In this document: in pieces, positions 42,989-51,686 of the stretch
Layout: each line of letters begins with the position of its first letter
Numbering within the stretch: position 1 is the first letter of the stretch
Source of the DNA: CAYPEL01 sp036479985
GTDB lineage: Bacteria > Pseudomonadota > Gammaproteobacteria > DSM-19610
Reading direction: 5' to 3'
Assembly: GCA_965224815.1 (NCBI GenBank)
Contig: CBDDAF010000003.1
Span: 2,604,001-2,668,000, forward strand
DNA: 64,000 nucleotides
Translations under genes and position numbers: made by a program
The notes under the pieces: generated by a model
What the model saw: the letters and a program-made list of their open reading frames with translations, nothing else
The model's database searches: none
What the model was told of the DNA's origin: nothing

Positions 42989-43019
42989 GTAAGAATAATT
43001 TTTAACCGAGTGTACTCAA

Positions 43020-44096
43020 TTGAGTGATGTCATCGTTGTCGGTGCCGGTTTAATCGGTATGCTCTGCGCACGTGAATATGCACAGTCAGGTTTGACTGTG
43101 ACTCTGCTGGAGCGAGGCCAACCCGCTGGAGAATCATCCTGGGCTGGAGGCGGTATCTTATCGCCATTATATCCCTGGCGTTATCCTGATTCCGTAACTG
43201 AACTCGCACGTTGGAGCCAGATACGTTATGCCGCTTTATGTGACGAACTTGAACATGCTAGCGGTATTGATCCGCAGTATCTACGCAGTGGATTATTAGT
43301 TCTTGATGACGACTATTCAAAAATAAAAGACTGGGCTGATCGATTTAAAACAAAGGTGGCATTATTATCATCTGCTGAAATTTCGGATATTGAACCCGCA
43401 CTGACGTCAGGTTTTGAACGGGCAATATGGATGCCTGAAGTTGCGCAAGTCAGAAATCCACGTTTTGCTGCGGCATTGCGGCAGGATCTTGAAAATCGTG
43501 GAGTAGATATTCGTTCGCAGCAAACAGTCACTGGTTTTAATATCGTGGGTAACAAAGTCACTGGCGTGAAAACCGATCAGGGAATATTGCATGCGGGTCA
43601 AACGATTATTGCTGCAGGTGCCTGGAGTGCTGAATTACTCGAACAAACCGGTTTTGCTTTGCCGGTCAAACCGGTTCGCGGTCAGATGATTTTATTCAAA
43701 GCCAAACCGGCACAGATTAATCGCATTTGCCTGTATCGAGATCACTATATTATTCCACGGCGTGATGGCCGGGTGTTAGCAGGCAGTACGCTGGAACATG
43801 TTGGTTTTGATAAAACGACCACTAGCGCAGCCCAGGAAACATTGCGCGATCATGCCTTGCAACTGATACCAGGGCTTCAGGATGTAGCGATTGAACATCA
43901 TTGGGCGGGGCTGCGTCCGGGCTCACCTAAGGGGATTCCTTATATTGGTCGGCACCCGTCATTAGAGCAGTTGTATATCAACGCGGGGCATTTCAGGAAT
44001 GGGGTAGTGCTGGCACCGGGATCTGCCCGTCTATTGGCGGATATCAGCCTTGGCCGTGAAACAATACTCGATCCAGTGCCATATCTTATTGAATAA
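43020..44096 (+). CDS. thiO: Glycine oxidase ThiO
   Basis: A 358-residue FAD-dependent amine oxidase of the DAO family. The dinucleotide motif is GAGLIG (8-13), with the conserved SSWAGGGILSPLYPWRYPD and GHFRNGVVLAPGSARLLAD near the C-terminus. It makes iminoglycine for the thiamin thiazole. TTG start at 43020. Other thiamin genes are not adjacent. Confidence 0.9.
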   Translation: MSDVIVVGAGLIGMLCAREYAQSGLTVTLLERGQPAGESSWAGGGILSPLYPWRYPDSVTELARWSQIRYAALCDELEHASGIDPQYLRSGLLVLDDDYSKIKDWADRFKTKVALLSSAEISDIEPALTSGFERAIWMPEVAQVRNPRFAAALRQDLENRGVDIRSQQTVTGFNIVGNKVTGVKTDQGILHAGQTIIAAGAWSAELLEQTGFALPVKPVRGQMILFKAKPAQINRICLYRDHYIIPRRDGRVLAGSTLEHVGFDKTTTSAAQETLRDHALQLIPGLQDVAIEHHWAGLRPGSPKGIPYIGRHPSLEQLYINAGHFRNGVVLAPGSARLLADISLGRETILDPVPYLIE

Positions 44097-44160
44097 AAAG
44101 AATAATATTAGAGGTTTCAGAGGATAGACTCGCCCTTGTCGGGCAGCGTATACTTATTCG

Positions 44161-44601
44161 ATGTTAGATCAACTCCTGGCTGAATTAATCAGCGAAAAAG
44201 AAGCATCGCAACGGCTACAGTCCCGCGATATTTTACCGACCCTGCAACGCGTCCAGATTGCCCGTGTGCTGTTGGCGAAAGACCAGCATCTATCAGCTGA
44301 CCAGGTACTCGATAAGGTTAATATGGCCGGTGGCCGGGTTTCAAAAGCCACGGTTTACAACACGCTAGGGCTATTTGCTAAAAAACAACTGATCAATGCC
44401 GTTATTGTTGACCCAACCCGTGTGTTTTATGACACAAATACTTCCGTACACCACCATTTTTATAATATTGATACTGGTGAATTGACGGATATCAGCAATG
44501 ACGCGGTTTCTCTGAATAGTTTACCGGCATTGCCGAAAGGTACAGTGACGGATGGTGTAGATGTTATCGTCAGAATTCGTCAGGAAGAATTCAACACCTG
44601 A
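44161..44601 (+). CDS. Fur-family regulator, Irr-like
   Basis: A 146-residue Fur-family protein with winged helix (LSADQVLDKVNMAGGRVSKATVYNTLGLF) and a metal-binding region containing the HHHF motif (VHHHFYNIDTGELTDI). Unlike Fur, it lacks C-terminal CxxC cysteines. The HHH motif and FYDTNTS resemble Irr, which responds to heme/iron rather than free iron. It is next to tRNA-Thr and thiO; target genes are not evident. Confidence 0.8.
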   Translation: MLDQLLAELISEKEASQRLQSRDILPTLQRVQIARVLLAKDQHLSADQVLDKVNMAGGRVSKATVYNTLGLFAKKQLINAVIVDPTRVFYDTNTSVHHHFYNIDTGELTDISNDAVSLNSLPALPKGTVTDGVDVIVRIRQEEFNT

Positions 44602-44634
44602 TTCTATTTTCTGTACCCGTACCAATCGATCTCT

Positions 44635-44640
44635 TATAAT
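44635..44640 (+). promoter_or_regulatory. -10 box of the tRNA-Thr gene
   Basis: A consensus TATAAT ten bases before the tRNA; the -35 at the expected place (44612-44617, TGTACC) is weak. Confidence 0.5.
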
Positions 44641-44649
44641 TCCACCCTT

Positions 44650-44725
44650 GCCGGAATAGCTCAGTCGGTAGAGCAGCTCACTCGTAATGAGAAGGTCGGG
44701 GGTTCAATTCCTCTTTCCGGCACCA
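44650..44725 (+). tRNA. tRNA-Thr (anticodon CGT)
   Basis: 76 bases with encoded CCA. The acceptor stem GCCGGAA/TTCCGGC pairs fully, the D-arm is AGCTCAGTCGGTAGAGC, the anticodon loop CTCGTAA gives CGT, and the T-arm is GGGGTTCAATTCCTC-like. It reads ACG codons. Confidence 0.97.
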
Positions 44726-44746
44726 GTTTCCAATCTCTATTTTATT

Positions 44747-44892
44747 TAATGAATCTTTGATTGATTTGTGCATTTTCTCAGTGTGAAAAAATACAAATAA
44801 TGTAGGAGTGGCTTTAGCCGCGATGAGCTCTGCAGCGCCCATCGCGGCTGAAGCCGCTCCTGCAGGGTTTCACGAATTAATCAGCTGGCTAA
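44747..44892. repeat. Composite REP element overlapping the nadC stop codon
   Basis: A 146-bp copy with the palindrome at 44801-44864. Its right end (AATTAATCAGCTGGCTAA) contains the nadC stop codon TAG (44889-44891, minus strand), the terminal CTAA/TTAG of the element. The left end TTGATTGATTTGTGC is diverged. Confidence 0.88.
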
Positions 44893-45734
44893 ACGGTGGT
44901 AATAAAACTCATCGACAGATCAATAGCATGTAAATCTTTTGTCAGTGCACCGATAGAGATGTAATCGACACCGGTTTCTGCGACCTTGCGAAGGTTGTTG
45001 AGCGTGATACCGCCCGAGGCTTCCAGTTCAGCGCGGCCGTCGATCAAGGTGACAGCTTCCTGTAGCTTTTCAATAGAAAAATTATCCAGTAACAGCCGTT
45101 TTGCACCCGCATCGAGTGCTTCCAACATTTCAGCCAGATTCTCCACTTCAATTTCGATTAGTAAATTTGTATCAAGAGATTTTGCAGTATCGATAGCTTG
45201 TTTAATAGAGCCAGCTGCTGCGATATGATTTTCTTTAATCAGAAATGCATCATATAAACCGGCGCGATGGTTGTGGCAGCCACCACAAAGCACGGCGTAT
45301 TTCTGAGCAAGCCGCAAGCCGGGTAAGGTTTTGCGAGTATCGAGTATGCGTGTCTTTAAATCTTTAACAATTTCCGCATACTGATTCGCCAGAGTGGCAG
45401 TGCCTGAGAGTGTTTGTAGAAAATTAAGCGCAGTCCGTTCACCGGTGAGTAATGCGCGCGCTGGGCCCTGTAAACTACAAATCACGTCGCCACTATTAAT
45501 TTTATCGGCGTCAGTCGCTTGCCAGTTTATTGAGATAGTTTCATCAATTAATCGAAACACAGCATCGAACCAGGCACGGCCGCAAATCACAGCAGTGTCA
45601 CGGCAGATGACATCGGCTTGCCAGATATCATCCTCAGGGATCAGTTCTGCGGTGACATCACCACTGCCGATATCTTCTTCCAGAGCAAGATGAACCAAAG
45701 AGAGTGTTTGTTCATCGAGTGTTTCTAATAACAT
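44889..45734 (-). CDS. nadC: Nicotinate-nucleotide pyrophosphorylase (quinolinate phosphoribosyltransferase)
   Basis: A 281-residue enzyme of NAD synthesis: quinolinate plus PRPP to nicotinate mononucleotide. Conserved motifs: GDVTAELIP, ERTALNFLQTLSGTAT, DTRKTLPGLRLAQKYAV, CGGCHNHRAGLYDAFLIKENH and LEASGGIT. The start overlaps the stop of a tiny ORF (TAATG), and the stop codon comes from an adjacent repeat. nadA and nadB are not nearby; it shares a strand with the ergothioneine genes. Confidence 0.95.
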   Translation of the reverse strand: MLLETLDEQTLSLVHLALEEDIGSGDVTAELIPEDDIWQADVICRDTAVICGRAWFDAVFRLIDETISINWQATDADKINSGDVICSLQGPARALLTGERTALNFLQTLSGTATLANQYAEIVKDLKTRILDTRKTLPGLRLAQKYAVLCGGCHNHRAGLYDAFLIKENHIAAAGSIKQAIDTAKSLDTNLLIEIEVENLAEMLEALDAGAKRLLLDNFSIEKLQEAVTLIDGRAELEASGGITLNNLRKVAETGVDYISIGALTKDLHAIDLSMSFITTV

Positions 45735-45793
45735 TATTCGGAAATTTCCAGTGGTTCAATTTCAAAGGTCAGCGTTGCATTGTACATAAACAT
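45734..45793 (-). CDS. Putative 19-residue ORF coupling egtB to nadC
   Basis: It reads MFMYNATLTFEIEPLEISE. Its ATG overlaps the EgtB stop (TGATG) and its TAA overlaps the NadC start (TAATG). The double overlap is unusual and suggests ribosome re-initiation from egtB through this ORF into nadC. No homologue is recognised, and it may be just a spacer. Confidence 0.35.
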   Translation of the reverse strand: MFMYNATLTFEIEPLEISE

Positions 45794-46944
45794 CACCAGG
45801 CCAATCGCAACCCTGCAAAAATAAATCGTTTATCCGCCTGGTAAAAATTCCTGAAACTGGGTCTCTTTATAGCGGGCCGGGTATATAAACTACCACCCCG
45901 CAAGCTGAAATGCTCACCATCAAACCAGGCTTGTGAATATTCATCATAGGGAAAGGCTTTGAAACCCTGATAAGGATGAAAAGTATTTTGACACCATTCC
46001 CATACTCGTCCGGTGAGTTGCAGTTCCTGTAACCGGGAGGCAGTTTCCCACTGATATTCATGCGGCAAACGAGCGCCCGCCCAGTTGGCAAAGGCACAGG
46101 CTTCATGGTAGCTCAGTCCCATAACAGGTTCATCAGCAGCAAGTTCGTAAGGGCCACGTACACCGATGGCGTACCAGTTGTCGTGTTTATCTTGTTGCCA
46201 GTGGTCTGGGTAGTGATATTTATTTTGTTTTTGCCAAAGCAAGCTTTGTTCATCCCATAAGTCGGAACGGTGGTAACCGTCGTCTTCCATGAAACCCAGA
46301 AATTCTGCATTACTGACCGGTGTGCGATTGATTTCAAACGGGTCTAAATCAGCTTGTTGAGGGGGTAATTCATTATCGTAAGCGATAGGCTCCTGGCCGC
46401 CCATTCGATAATGGCCTGCGGGCAACGCTATGCGATTGTTGGTTATCTTTGTGCTTTGTAAAGGCGATGATGATAGATAGTCTGTTTTTGTTTCTGCTAA
46501 TGCCTGGCGTGTGAGAATGATCAGCATGGTTTCATAATGCTGGCTGTAGTGCTGAATCAAAAAATGTAGCAGGTAATCGTTGTTGAACAATTTATTTGCA
46601 GCAATCTTTGCAGGCAGGTCTTGCAGTGTTTCAAGGTTGATCGCCTGCAACTGTCTAGCCCAATCCAGCAGTGTTTCGCAGGCGGGTAAATGTCCACCTC
46701 GTTCAGACTTCGGCGTGCGAGGTGGGGTATAGAGATCAGCGAGTGGTGCAGTTATCTGACTGTTGGAAGAGATTATTTCATGCAACCAGTAACATTCGGT
46801 AAACACACAATGGCCAAGGTGCCATCCGAGTGGACTTAGGTCGGGATCAGTTTGCTGATTGTAGATAGCTGAGTTTTGTTCGACCAGCGTAAGCACTAGA
46901 GACTGGGACAGTTCCAGCTCATTAAGCAGTTTACTGTTACTCAC
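45793..46944 (-). CDS. egtB: Ergothioneine biosynthesis sulfoxide synthase EgtB
   Basis: A 383-residue EgtB: an N-terminal DinB-like domain and a C-terminal FGE-sulfatase domain (ALPAGHYRMGG ... FSLRGGSLYTRPAIKRPSFRNFY ... FAGLRLAW). The iron ligands are consistent with His in WHLGH (residues 42-45) and the HX3HxE motif His132/His136/Glu138. The enzyme joins hercynine to cysteine or gamma-glutamylcysteine with O2. It overlaps egtC by 4 bp; the presence of EgtC suggests the gamma-glutamylcysteine route. Confidence 0.95.
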   Translation of the reverse strand: MSNSKLLNELELSQSLVLTLVEQNSAIYNQQTDPDLSPLGWHLGHCVFTECYWLHEIISSNSQITAPLADLYTPPRTPKSERGGHLPACETLLDWARQLQAINLETLQDLPAKIAANKLFNNDYLLHFLIQHYSQHYETMLIILTRQALAETKTDYLSSSPLQSTKITNNRIALPAGHYRMGGQEPIAYDNELPPQQADLDPFEINRTPVSNAEFLGFMEDDGYHRSDLWDEQSLLWQKQNKYHYPDHWQQDKHDNWYAIGVRGPYELAADEPVMGLSYHEACAFANWAGARLPHEYQWETASRLQELQLTGRVWEWCQNTFHPYQGFKAFPYDEYSQAWFDGEHFSLRGGSLYTRPAIKRPSFRNFYQADKRFIFAGLRLAW

Positions 46945-47720
46945 AAGTCGATAAACTCGGGCGGCTCTTCCGGGTCAATGATCAGAATCTGGTGCTCTGG
47001 AACCGGGTGCCAGAAATCGGAATGCGTCATGCGTTCCGATGCAATTAATTGTGCGCCGGGGAACTGTTCATCATCGGTTGTTAGATATAAGGACGGACAG
47101 TCGTCACCGACAGCGTGCCGTACAGCATAGATACGGTTGCCATCGGTCACAATGAAATTTAGTAAGGCTGGATTATCATCCAGCATGGCTTCAGTGCGTC
47201 GAACCATCTCTTGTAATGCTTCGTCCAGTGAACTGTCCTGATCTTCATCGAGTATTTGGCGCAATAATGCGAATAAATATTCCGACTCAGTACAACCCTT
47301 TACCATGGATAAAAATTCAGGTGCCAGTTCGTGACAAAACGTGGCCTTAACTTGCTCGTGAAAATTAGCTATAAAACCATTGTGATCAAACAATAGACTT
47401 TGATCGGCAAACGGCTGGGTATTGACGTGATTGACTGGGTTGCCAGCCGTTGCACTACGGACACTGGCAATCCATAAATCACTGCTCAAACTCTTTGCCA
47501 GTGCAGGTAGGTTTGGATCATTCCAGATAGGCGCTGGATTGATATAGTGCAGAGGTGCTTCTGCCTCGTCATACCAACCGAAACCATATCCGTCAGCATT
47601 CAGTTTGGCATAGCGCAATTCTTCAGGTGCCCAGGCCTGGTGATACAGACTATGCGGCGGCTCTATCAAAAAGGCCTGCAAGGAAACGGGTTCTCCAAGA
47701 TAAGCAGCTAACCGGCACAT
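46941..47720 (-). CDS. egtC: Ergothioneine biosynthesis amidohydrolase EgtC
   Basis: A 259-residue class II glutamine amidotransferase-like enzyme with the N-terminal nucleophile Cys2 (MCRLAAYLG), NADGYGFGWY and SVRSATAGNPVNHVNTQPF. In the mycobacterial pathway EgtC removes the gamma-glutamyl group from the EgtB product. It is the first gene of the egtC-egtB-nadC run and diverges from egtD. Confidence 0.92.
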   Translation of the reverse strand: MCRLAAYLGEPVSLQAFLIEPPHSLYHQAWAPEELRYAKLNADGYGFGWYDEAEAPLHYINPAPIWNDPNLPALAKSLSSDLWIASVRSATAGNPVNHVNTQPFADQSLLFDHNGFIANFHEQVKATFCHELAPEFLSMVKGCTESEYLFALLRQILDEDQDSSLDEALQEMVRRTEAMLDDNPALLNFIVTDGNRIYAVRHAVGDDCPSLYLTTDDEQFPGAQLIASERMTHSDFWHPVPEHQILIIDPEEPPEFIDL

Positions 47721-47817
47721 AAAATCCTGTCATGGGGAAGTTTCTAAAACTCAGCAAGCATGTTAGCCTACACAGGTGCTTCGGCCAACTACCAGTTGCT
47801 CGCAACGGACAAAAAAT

Positions 47818-48813
47818 ATGCAACTACCCGATATTACCTGTCATTCCCGCCTTAATCTGCAGACCGTTACACCTACCCGCCCGCTTTCAAACATCGTCGA
47901 GGATGCTCGCCAGAATCTGCTAGCCAAGCCGAGTGCGATGCCGCCTAAGTATTTCTACGACCTGCGGGGCTCTGAACTGTTTGATGCGATTTGTGATACC
48001 CGTGAGTATTATCCTGCCCGCACAGAGGAAGCATTGTTACGTTGTCATGCGCAGGAGATTATTAAAACCGCCGCGCCACTGCATATCATAGAATTTGGCA
48101 GCGGTACATCGCGTAAAACCCGCCACCTGCTGGATGCCTGTGACCGTATAGATACGGTTTACTGGCCGTTTGATGTTTGCGAAGCCATGTTAATAAAAAC
48201 CGGTGAACAACTAGTGTGTGAGTATGACTGGCTGGATGTGAATATCCTGGTGGGCGATTATCTTGGTGGGTTGCAGGGACTACCGGTTCAGGAAGGTGCT
48301 TGTCTGTATCTGTTTTTGGGTGGCACCATTGGTAATTTCACGGCGTCAGAAGCTGGCTGGTTTTTGAACGAACTTGCACTGCACATGAAACCAAATGATT
48401 ACTTGCTGTTAGGCGCAGACCGCATCAAGGATAGTGATGTCTTGCATGCAGCTTACAACGATAAGCAGGGTATCACTGCCGATTTTAATCTTAATCTGTT
48501 AAAAGTTTTAAACCACAAATTAGAAGCCAATTTTAATCCAGAACAGTTTGAACACAAAGCTGAATTTAATACTGATGCTGGACAAATTGAAATGTATCTG
48601 GAATCCAGTTGTGATCAATCAATCGAAATCGCCAGGCTTGATGCCGAATTGCATCTTCAGCAGGGTGAACGTATTTTGACCGAGATCAGCCGAAAATTTA
48701 CCCAGGCTGGACTTGAAGCATTGCTGGCGGATGCCGATCTGCTAGTAGAAAATCATCTGCAGCCCGCAAATGGCTATTTCTCACTGGTTTTAGCCCGGAA
48801 AAATACCGGGTAA
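47818..48813 (+). CDS. egtD: L-histidine N(alpha)-methyltransferase EgtD
   Basis: A 331-residue SAM-dependent methyltransferase that makes hercynine from histidine: MPPKYFYDLRGSELFDAICDTREYYPARTEEALL, then the SAM motif IIEFGSGTSRKTRHLLDA and FLGGTIGNF. It lies divergent from egtC with a 97-bp promoter region. I chose ATG 47818 (MQLPDITCHS) because the longer reading from 47776 would overlap the intergenic region. EgtA and EgtE are not in the window. Confidence 0.94.
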   Translation: MQLPDITCHSRLNLQTVTPTRPLSNIVEDARQNLLAKPSAMPPKYFYDLRGSELFDAICDTREYYPARTEEALLRCHAQEIIKTAAPLHIIEFGSGTSRKTRHLLDACDRIDTVYWPFDVCEAMLIKTGEQLVCEYDWLDVNILVGDYLGGLQGLPVQEGACLYLFLGGTIGNFTASEAGWFLNELALHMKPNDYLLLGADRIKDSDVLHAAYNDKQGITADFNLNLLKVLNHKLEANFNPEQFEHKAEFNTDAGQIEMYLESSCDQSIEIARLDAELHLQQGERILTEISRKFTQAGLEALLADADLLVENHLQPANGYFSLVLARKNTG

Positions 48814-48841
48814 AAAAGTCGGTGCGGCAATAGCCTGTTTT

Positions 48842-49159
48842 TTATGCTGCGTTCAACATAAAGCGTAGCGCATCAAATTCGCGATAACCCACATGTTGCA
48901 GCATCAGGCCTATGCCGTCTTTATCTTCGTGTACCACATAGGCAGGCAAGCGATGCTCAGTTGTTGTGCCACGCGCTTTCGATGTGAAAGCAATTTCCAG
49001 GCGTGATTGGGCGGGAATGTGGACGCCTTCTAGTTCTATATACATACCTTCCAGGCTGATGTTGCGGGTTTTCCCGTTCAGCGTGCCCAGCGGTGGATAA
49101 TAGAGATCGACATCCAGAGTCAGGTCTTTGCGGTTACTCCAGCGGTGTTCAACGTTCAT
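48842..49159 (-). CDS. PilZ domain protein
   Basis: A 105-residue single-domain PilZ protein with RWSNRKDLTL (RxxxR) and RNISLEGMYIEL, corresponding to the D/NxSxxG motif (NISLEG), with both c-di-GMP contact regions plausible. The ATG at 49159 follows AGGAG. It is on its own between egtD and argF. It is a likely c-di-GMP receptor controlling an unknown output. Confidence 0.85.
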   Translation of the reverse strand: MNVEHRWSNRKDLTLDVDLYYPPLGTLNGKTRNISLEGMYIELEGVHIPAQSRLEIAFTSKARGTTTEHRLPAYVVHEDKDGIGLMLQHVGYREFDALRFMLNAA

Positions 49160-49386
49160 ATTACTTTGCTCCTGTGTGTAAGGATAAAAACTTGACGTTT
49201 TTCTTACTGGTAGCAAAGACAATGCCAGAACCTGTTTCCGGCCTGGGTAGACCTGAGGTGATTGTATAAAATATTTAATACTATCAAATAGATAGATTAA
49301 TATTAGTCAATTGGCGGCGCAACGAAGCTACGGAAACTACACACGGAAACTGTTTGATCTTTCGCGGAGTATGTCTTTTATCTAGC

Positions 49387-50289
49387 TCAGGTTAACAGAA
49401 ATTCCAGCAGCGCTTTTTGTGCATGTAAGCGGTTTTCCGCTTCATCCCAAACCACACTTTGTGGTCCATCTATAACATCGGCTGAGACTTCTTCGCCACG
49501 GTGTGCTGGCAGGCAGTGCATGAACAGTGCATCTTTGTCAGCATTGGCCATTAATTCATTATTGACCTGGTAATTGGCAAATATTTTTTCCCGTTGACGT
49601 TGTTCTTCTTCCTGACCCATGCTGGCCCAGACATCGGTGACAACCAGATTCACATCTTTTGCCGCAGCCATAGGATCTTCGAATAGTTTTACGTGTTCAC
49701 CCGCTGCCGCAACAATATCAGCGTCAGGTTGATAACCTGAGGGCGCTGCGACATGTAACGTGAAATTGAATTGTTGTGCGGCATTGATATACGAGTGACA
49801 CATATTATTGCCGTCACCGATAAAAGTGACGGTTGCCCCTTTAATGTCTCCACGGTGTTCAGTCCAGGTTTGGATGTCAGCCAGTAATTGGCACGGGTGA
49901 TATCGATCGGTCAAGGCGTTGATGACGGGCGCACTGGAGTATTCAGCAAAGCGCTCGATTTTTTCGTGTTCGAAGGTGCGAATCATAATGATATCAACCA
50001 TGCGTGATAACACGCGTGCACTGTCTTCAATGGGTTCGCCGCGGCCGAACTGGGTGTCCTTGGGAGACAGGAACATGGCGTGGCCGCCAAGTTGTGCCAT
50101 GCCAGCTTCAAAGGAAACCCGGGTACGGGTGGAGGACTTTTCGAACACCATCGCCAGCACTTTATTTTTCAGTGGTTCGTGCATCCGCTTTTCACGCTGC
50201 CAGGTTTTTAATTCAATGGCGCGCAGTAACAACCAGCGTAACTCTTTTGGGGTGCAGTCCTGCAAACTGAGAAAGTGTCTTACGGTCAT
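49387..50289 (-). CDS. argF: Ornithine carbamoyltransferase
   Basis: A 300-residue enzyme of arginine synthesis: ornithine plus carbamoyl phosphate to citrulline. The carbamoyl-phosphate-binding motif STRTR is in EKSSTRTRVSFEAGM; HPCQLLADIQT, DVWASMGQE and HCLPAHRGEEV are all present. It overlaps argD by 4 bp. Confidence 0.97.
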   Translation of the reverse strand: MTVRHFLSLQDCTPKELRWLLLRAIELKTWQREKRMHEPLKNKVLAMVFEKSSTRTRVSFEAGMAQLGGHAMFLSPKDTQFGRGEPIEDSARVLSRMVDIIMIRTFEHEKIERFAEYSSAPVINALTDRYHPCQLLADIQTWTEHRGDIKGATVTFIGDGNNMCHSYINAAQQFNFTLHVAAPSGYQPDADIVAAAGEHVKLFEDPMAAAKDVNLVVTDVWASMGQEEEQRQREKIFANYQVNNELMANADKDALFMHCLPAHRGEEVSADVIDGPQSVVWDEAENRLHAQKALLEFLLT

Positions 50290-51467
50290 GATGCACTGTC
50301 CAGGAATTTGATGATCAATTGAGAAACAGTTTCAATGATTTGTTGTGCTTCATCTTCATTGAGAATAAGTGGCGGTAGCAGGCGAACGACATTATCTGCA
50401 GTGACGTTTATTAACAGGCCTTGCTGCAGACTATCAGTGACCAATTGCGCACAGGGCTGTGCCAGTTCAATGCCCAGCATCAATCCTTTGCCACGAATTG
50501 AAACAACACCCGGTTTATCTGCGAGAGTTTGTTGAAAACCTTCGAGCAGGAAGTTACCGGTAGTGGCTGCTTTCTCGACCAGATTTTGATCTTGAATGGT
50601 TTTGATAACGGCCAGTGCTGCACATGCGGTCATATGATTCCCGCCAAAGGTTGAGCCATGGTTGCCAGGTTTAAATACCTGTGCCGCAACACCGTTGGCC
50701 AGGCAGGCACCTATAGGTACTCCGTTGCCGAGCCCTTTGGCAAGGGTCATTACGTCGGGTTTGATACCGTTGTGTTGATGGGCAAACCAGCGGCCAGTGC
50801 GGCCCATTCCGGTTTGTATTTCATCTAACATCAGCAACCAGTTGTGTTCATCACATAGCTTGCGCAGTTCAGGTAAATAATCTTCAGAAGGAATACGAAT
50901 ACCACCTTCACCGGTGATGGGTTCGACCAGGATGGCAACTATTCCGCTACTGTTGCTTGCAATGGCTTGTATTGAATTGAGGTCGTCATAAGGGGCGCGC
51001 AGAAAACCGGGTACCAGGGGTTCAAAACCAGCCTGAATTTTACGGTTTCCGGTGGCGGTCAAGGTCGCCAGTGTGCGGCCATGAAAGCTACCTTCGGTAA
51101 CTATGACCTGGGGTTTCCTTATGCCATTCTGATGGCCATATAAGCGCGCCAGTTTTATGGCTGCTTCATTAGCTTCGGCACCGGAGTTACAAAAGAAGGC
51201 ACGTTCCATTGCTGCGACATTACATAACGCTTCTGACAATTTGATCTGTTGTTTATTCTGGTACAAGTTGGATGTGTGTAAAAGCTTTTGGGCTTGCTGG
51301 CAAATCGCATCGGTGATTGCAGGATGCGCGTGACCGAGACCGCACACGGCTATGCCGCAGAGTGCATCAAGATATTCTTTGCCGTCTGTATCGTAAAGAC
51401 GGGTACCTTTGCCGTGGTCGAAAGTGACCGGCAGTGGGCTGTAGATATTCATCAAGTTGTTAGCCAT
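50286..51467 (-). CDS. argD: Acetylornithine aminotransferase
   Basis: A 393-residue class III PLP-dependent aminotransferase: YDTDGKEYLDALCGIAV, FCNSGAEANEAAIKLAR, LMLDEIQTGMGRTG and the PLP lysine in LAKGLGNGVPIGA. It converts N-acetylglutamate semialdehyde to acetylornithine. The ATG at 51467 gives the usual start. argD-argF is a common operon in gammaproteobacteria. Confidence 0.95.
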   Translation of the reverse strand: MANNLMNIYSPLPVTFDHGKGTRLYDTDGKEYLDALCGIAVCGLGHAHPAITDAICQQAQKLLHTSNLYQNKQQIKLSEALCNVAAMERAFFCNSGAEANEAAIKLARLYGHQNGIRKPQVIVTEGSFHGRTLATLTATGNRKIQAGFEPLVPGFLRAPYDDLNSIQAIASNSSGIVAILVEPITGEGGIRIPSEDYLPELRKLCDEHNWLLMLDEIQTGMGRTGRWFAHQHNGIKPDVMTLAKGLGNGVPIGACLANGVAAQVFKPGNHGSTFGGNHMTACAALAVIKTIQDQNLVEKAATTGNFLLEGFQQTLADKPGVVSIRGKGLMLGIELAQPCAQLVTDSLQQGLLINVTADNVVRLLPPLILNEDEAQQIIETVSQLIIKFLDSAS

Positions 51468-51637
51468 GAATGACACTATCCTGTAAAAAAAATGACAGCT
51501 ACAAATATCCAACGATCAGGGCTGGACTCGTTGGAAAAATATATTTCCGGAGCCAGGCTGCTTGCCTGCGAAAACCGGCTATTTTATAGGTGAAAACCGG
51601 CTTTGTCCAAACCGATCAGAGTGATTTTCTGCGGATA

Positions 51638-51664
51638 AAAAAACCCGGCCGATGGCCGGGTTTT
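51638..51664. terminator. Bidirectional terminator
   Basis: AAACCCGGCC/GGCCGGGTTTT arms flanked by A and T tracts. On the minus strand it ends the transcript of the 51687-52289 gene and stands just before argD. Confidence 0.88.
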
Positions 51665-51686
51665 AATGCTTTGCGAATGTGCCGGT

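Noticed and set aside
49300..49350. ACGGAAAC-like repeats before argF and at the right window edge (63959-64000)
   Set aside because: Short and imperfect; not enough to define a repeat family from this window alone.
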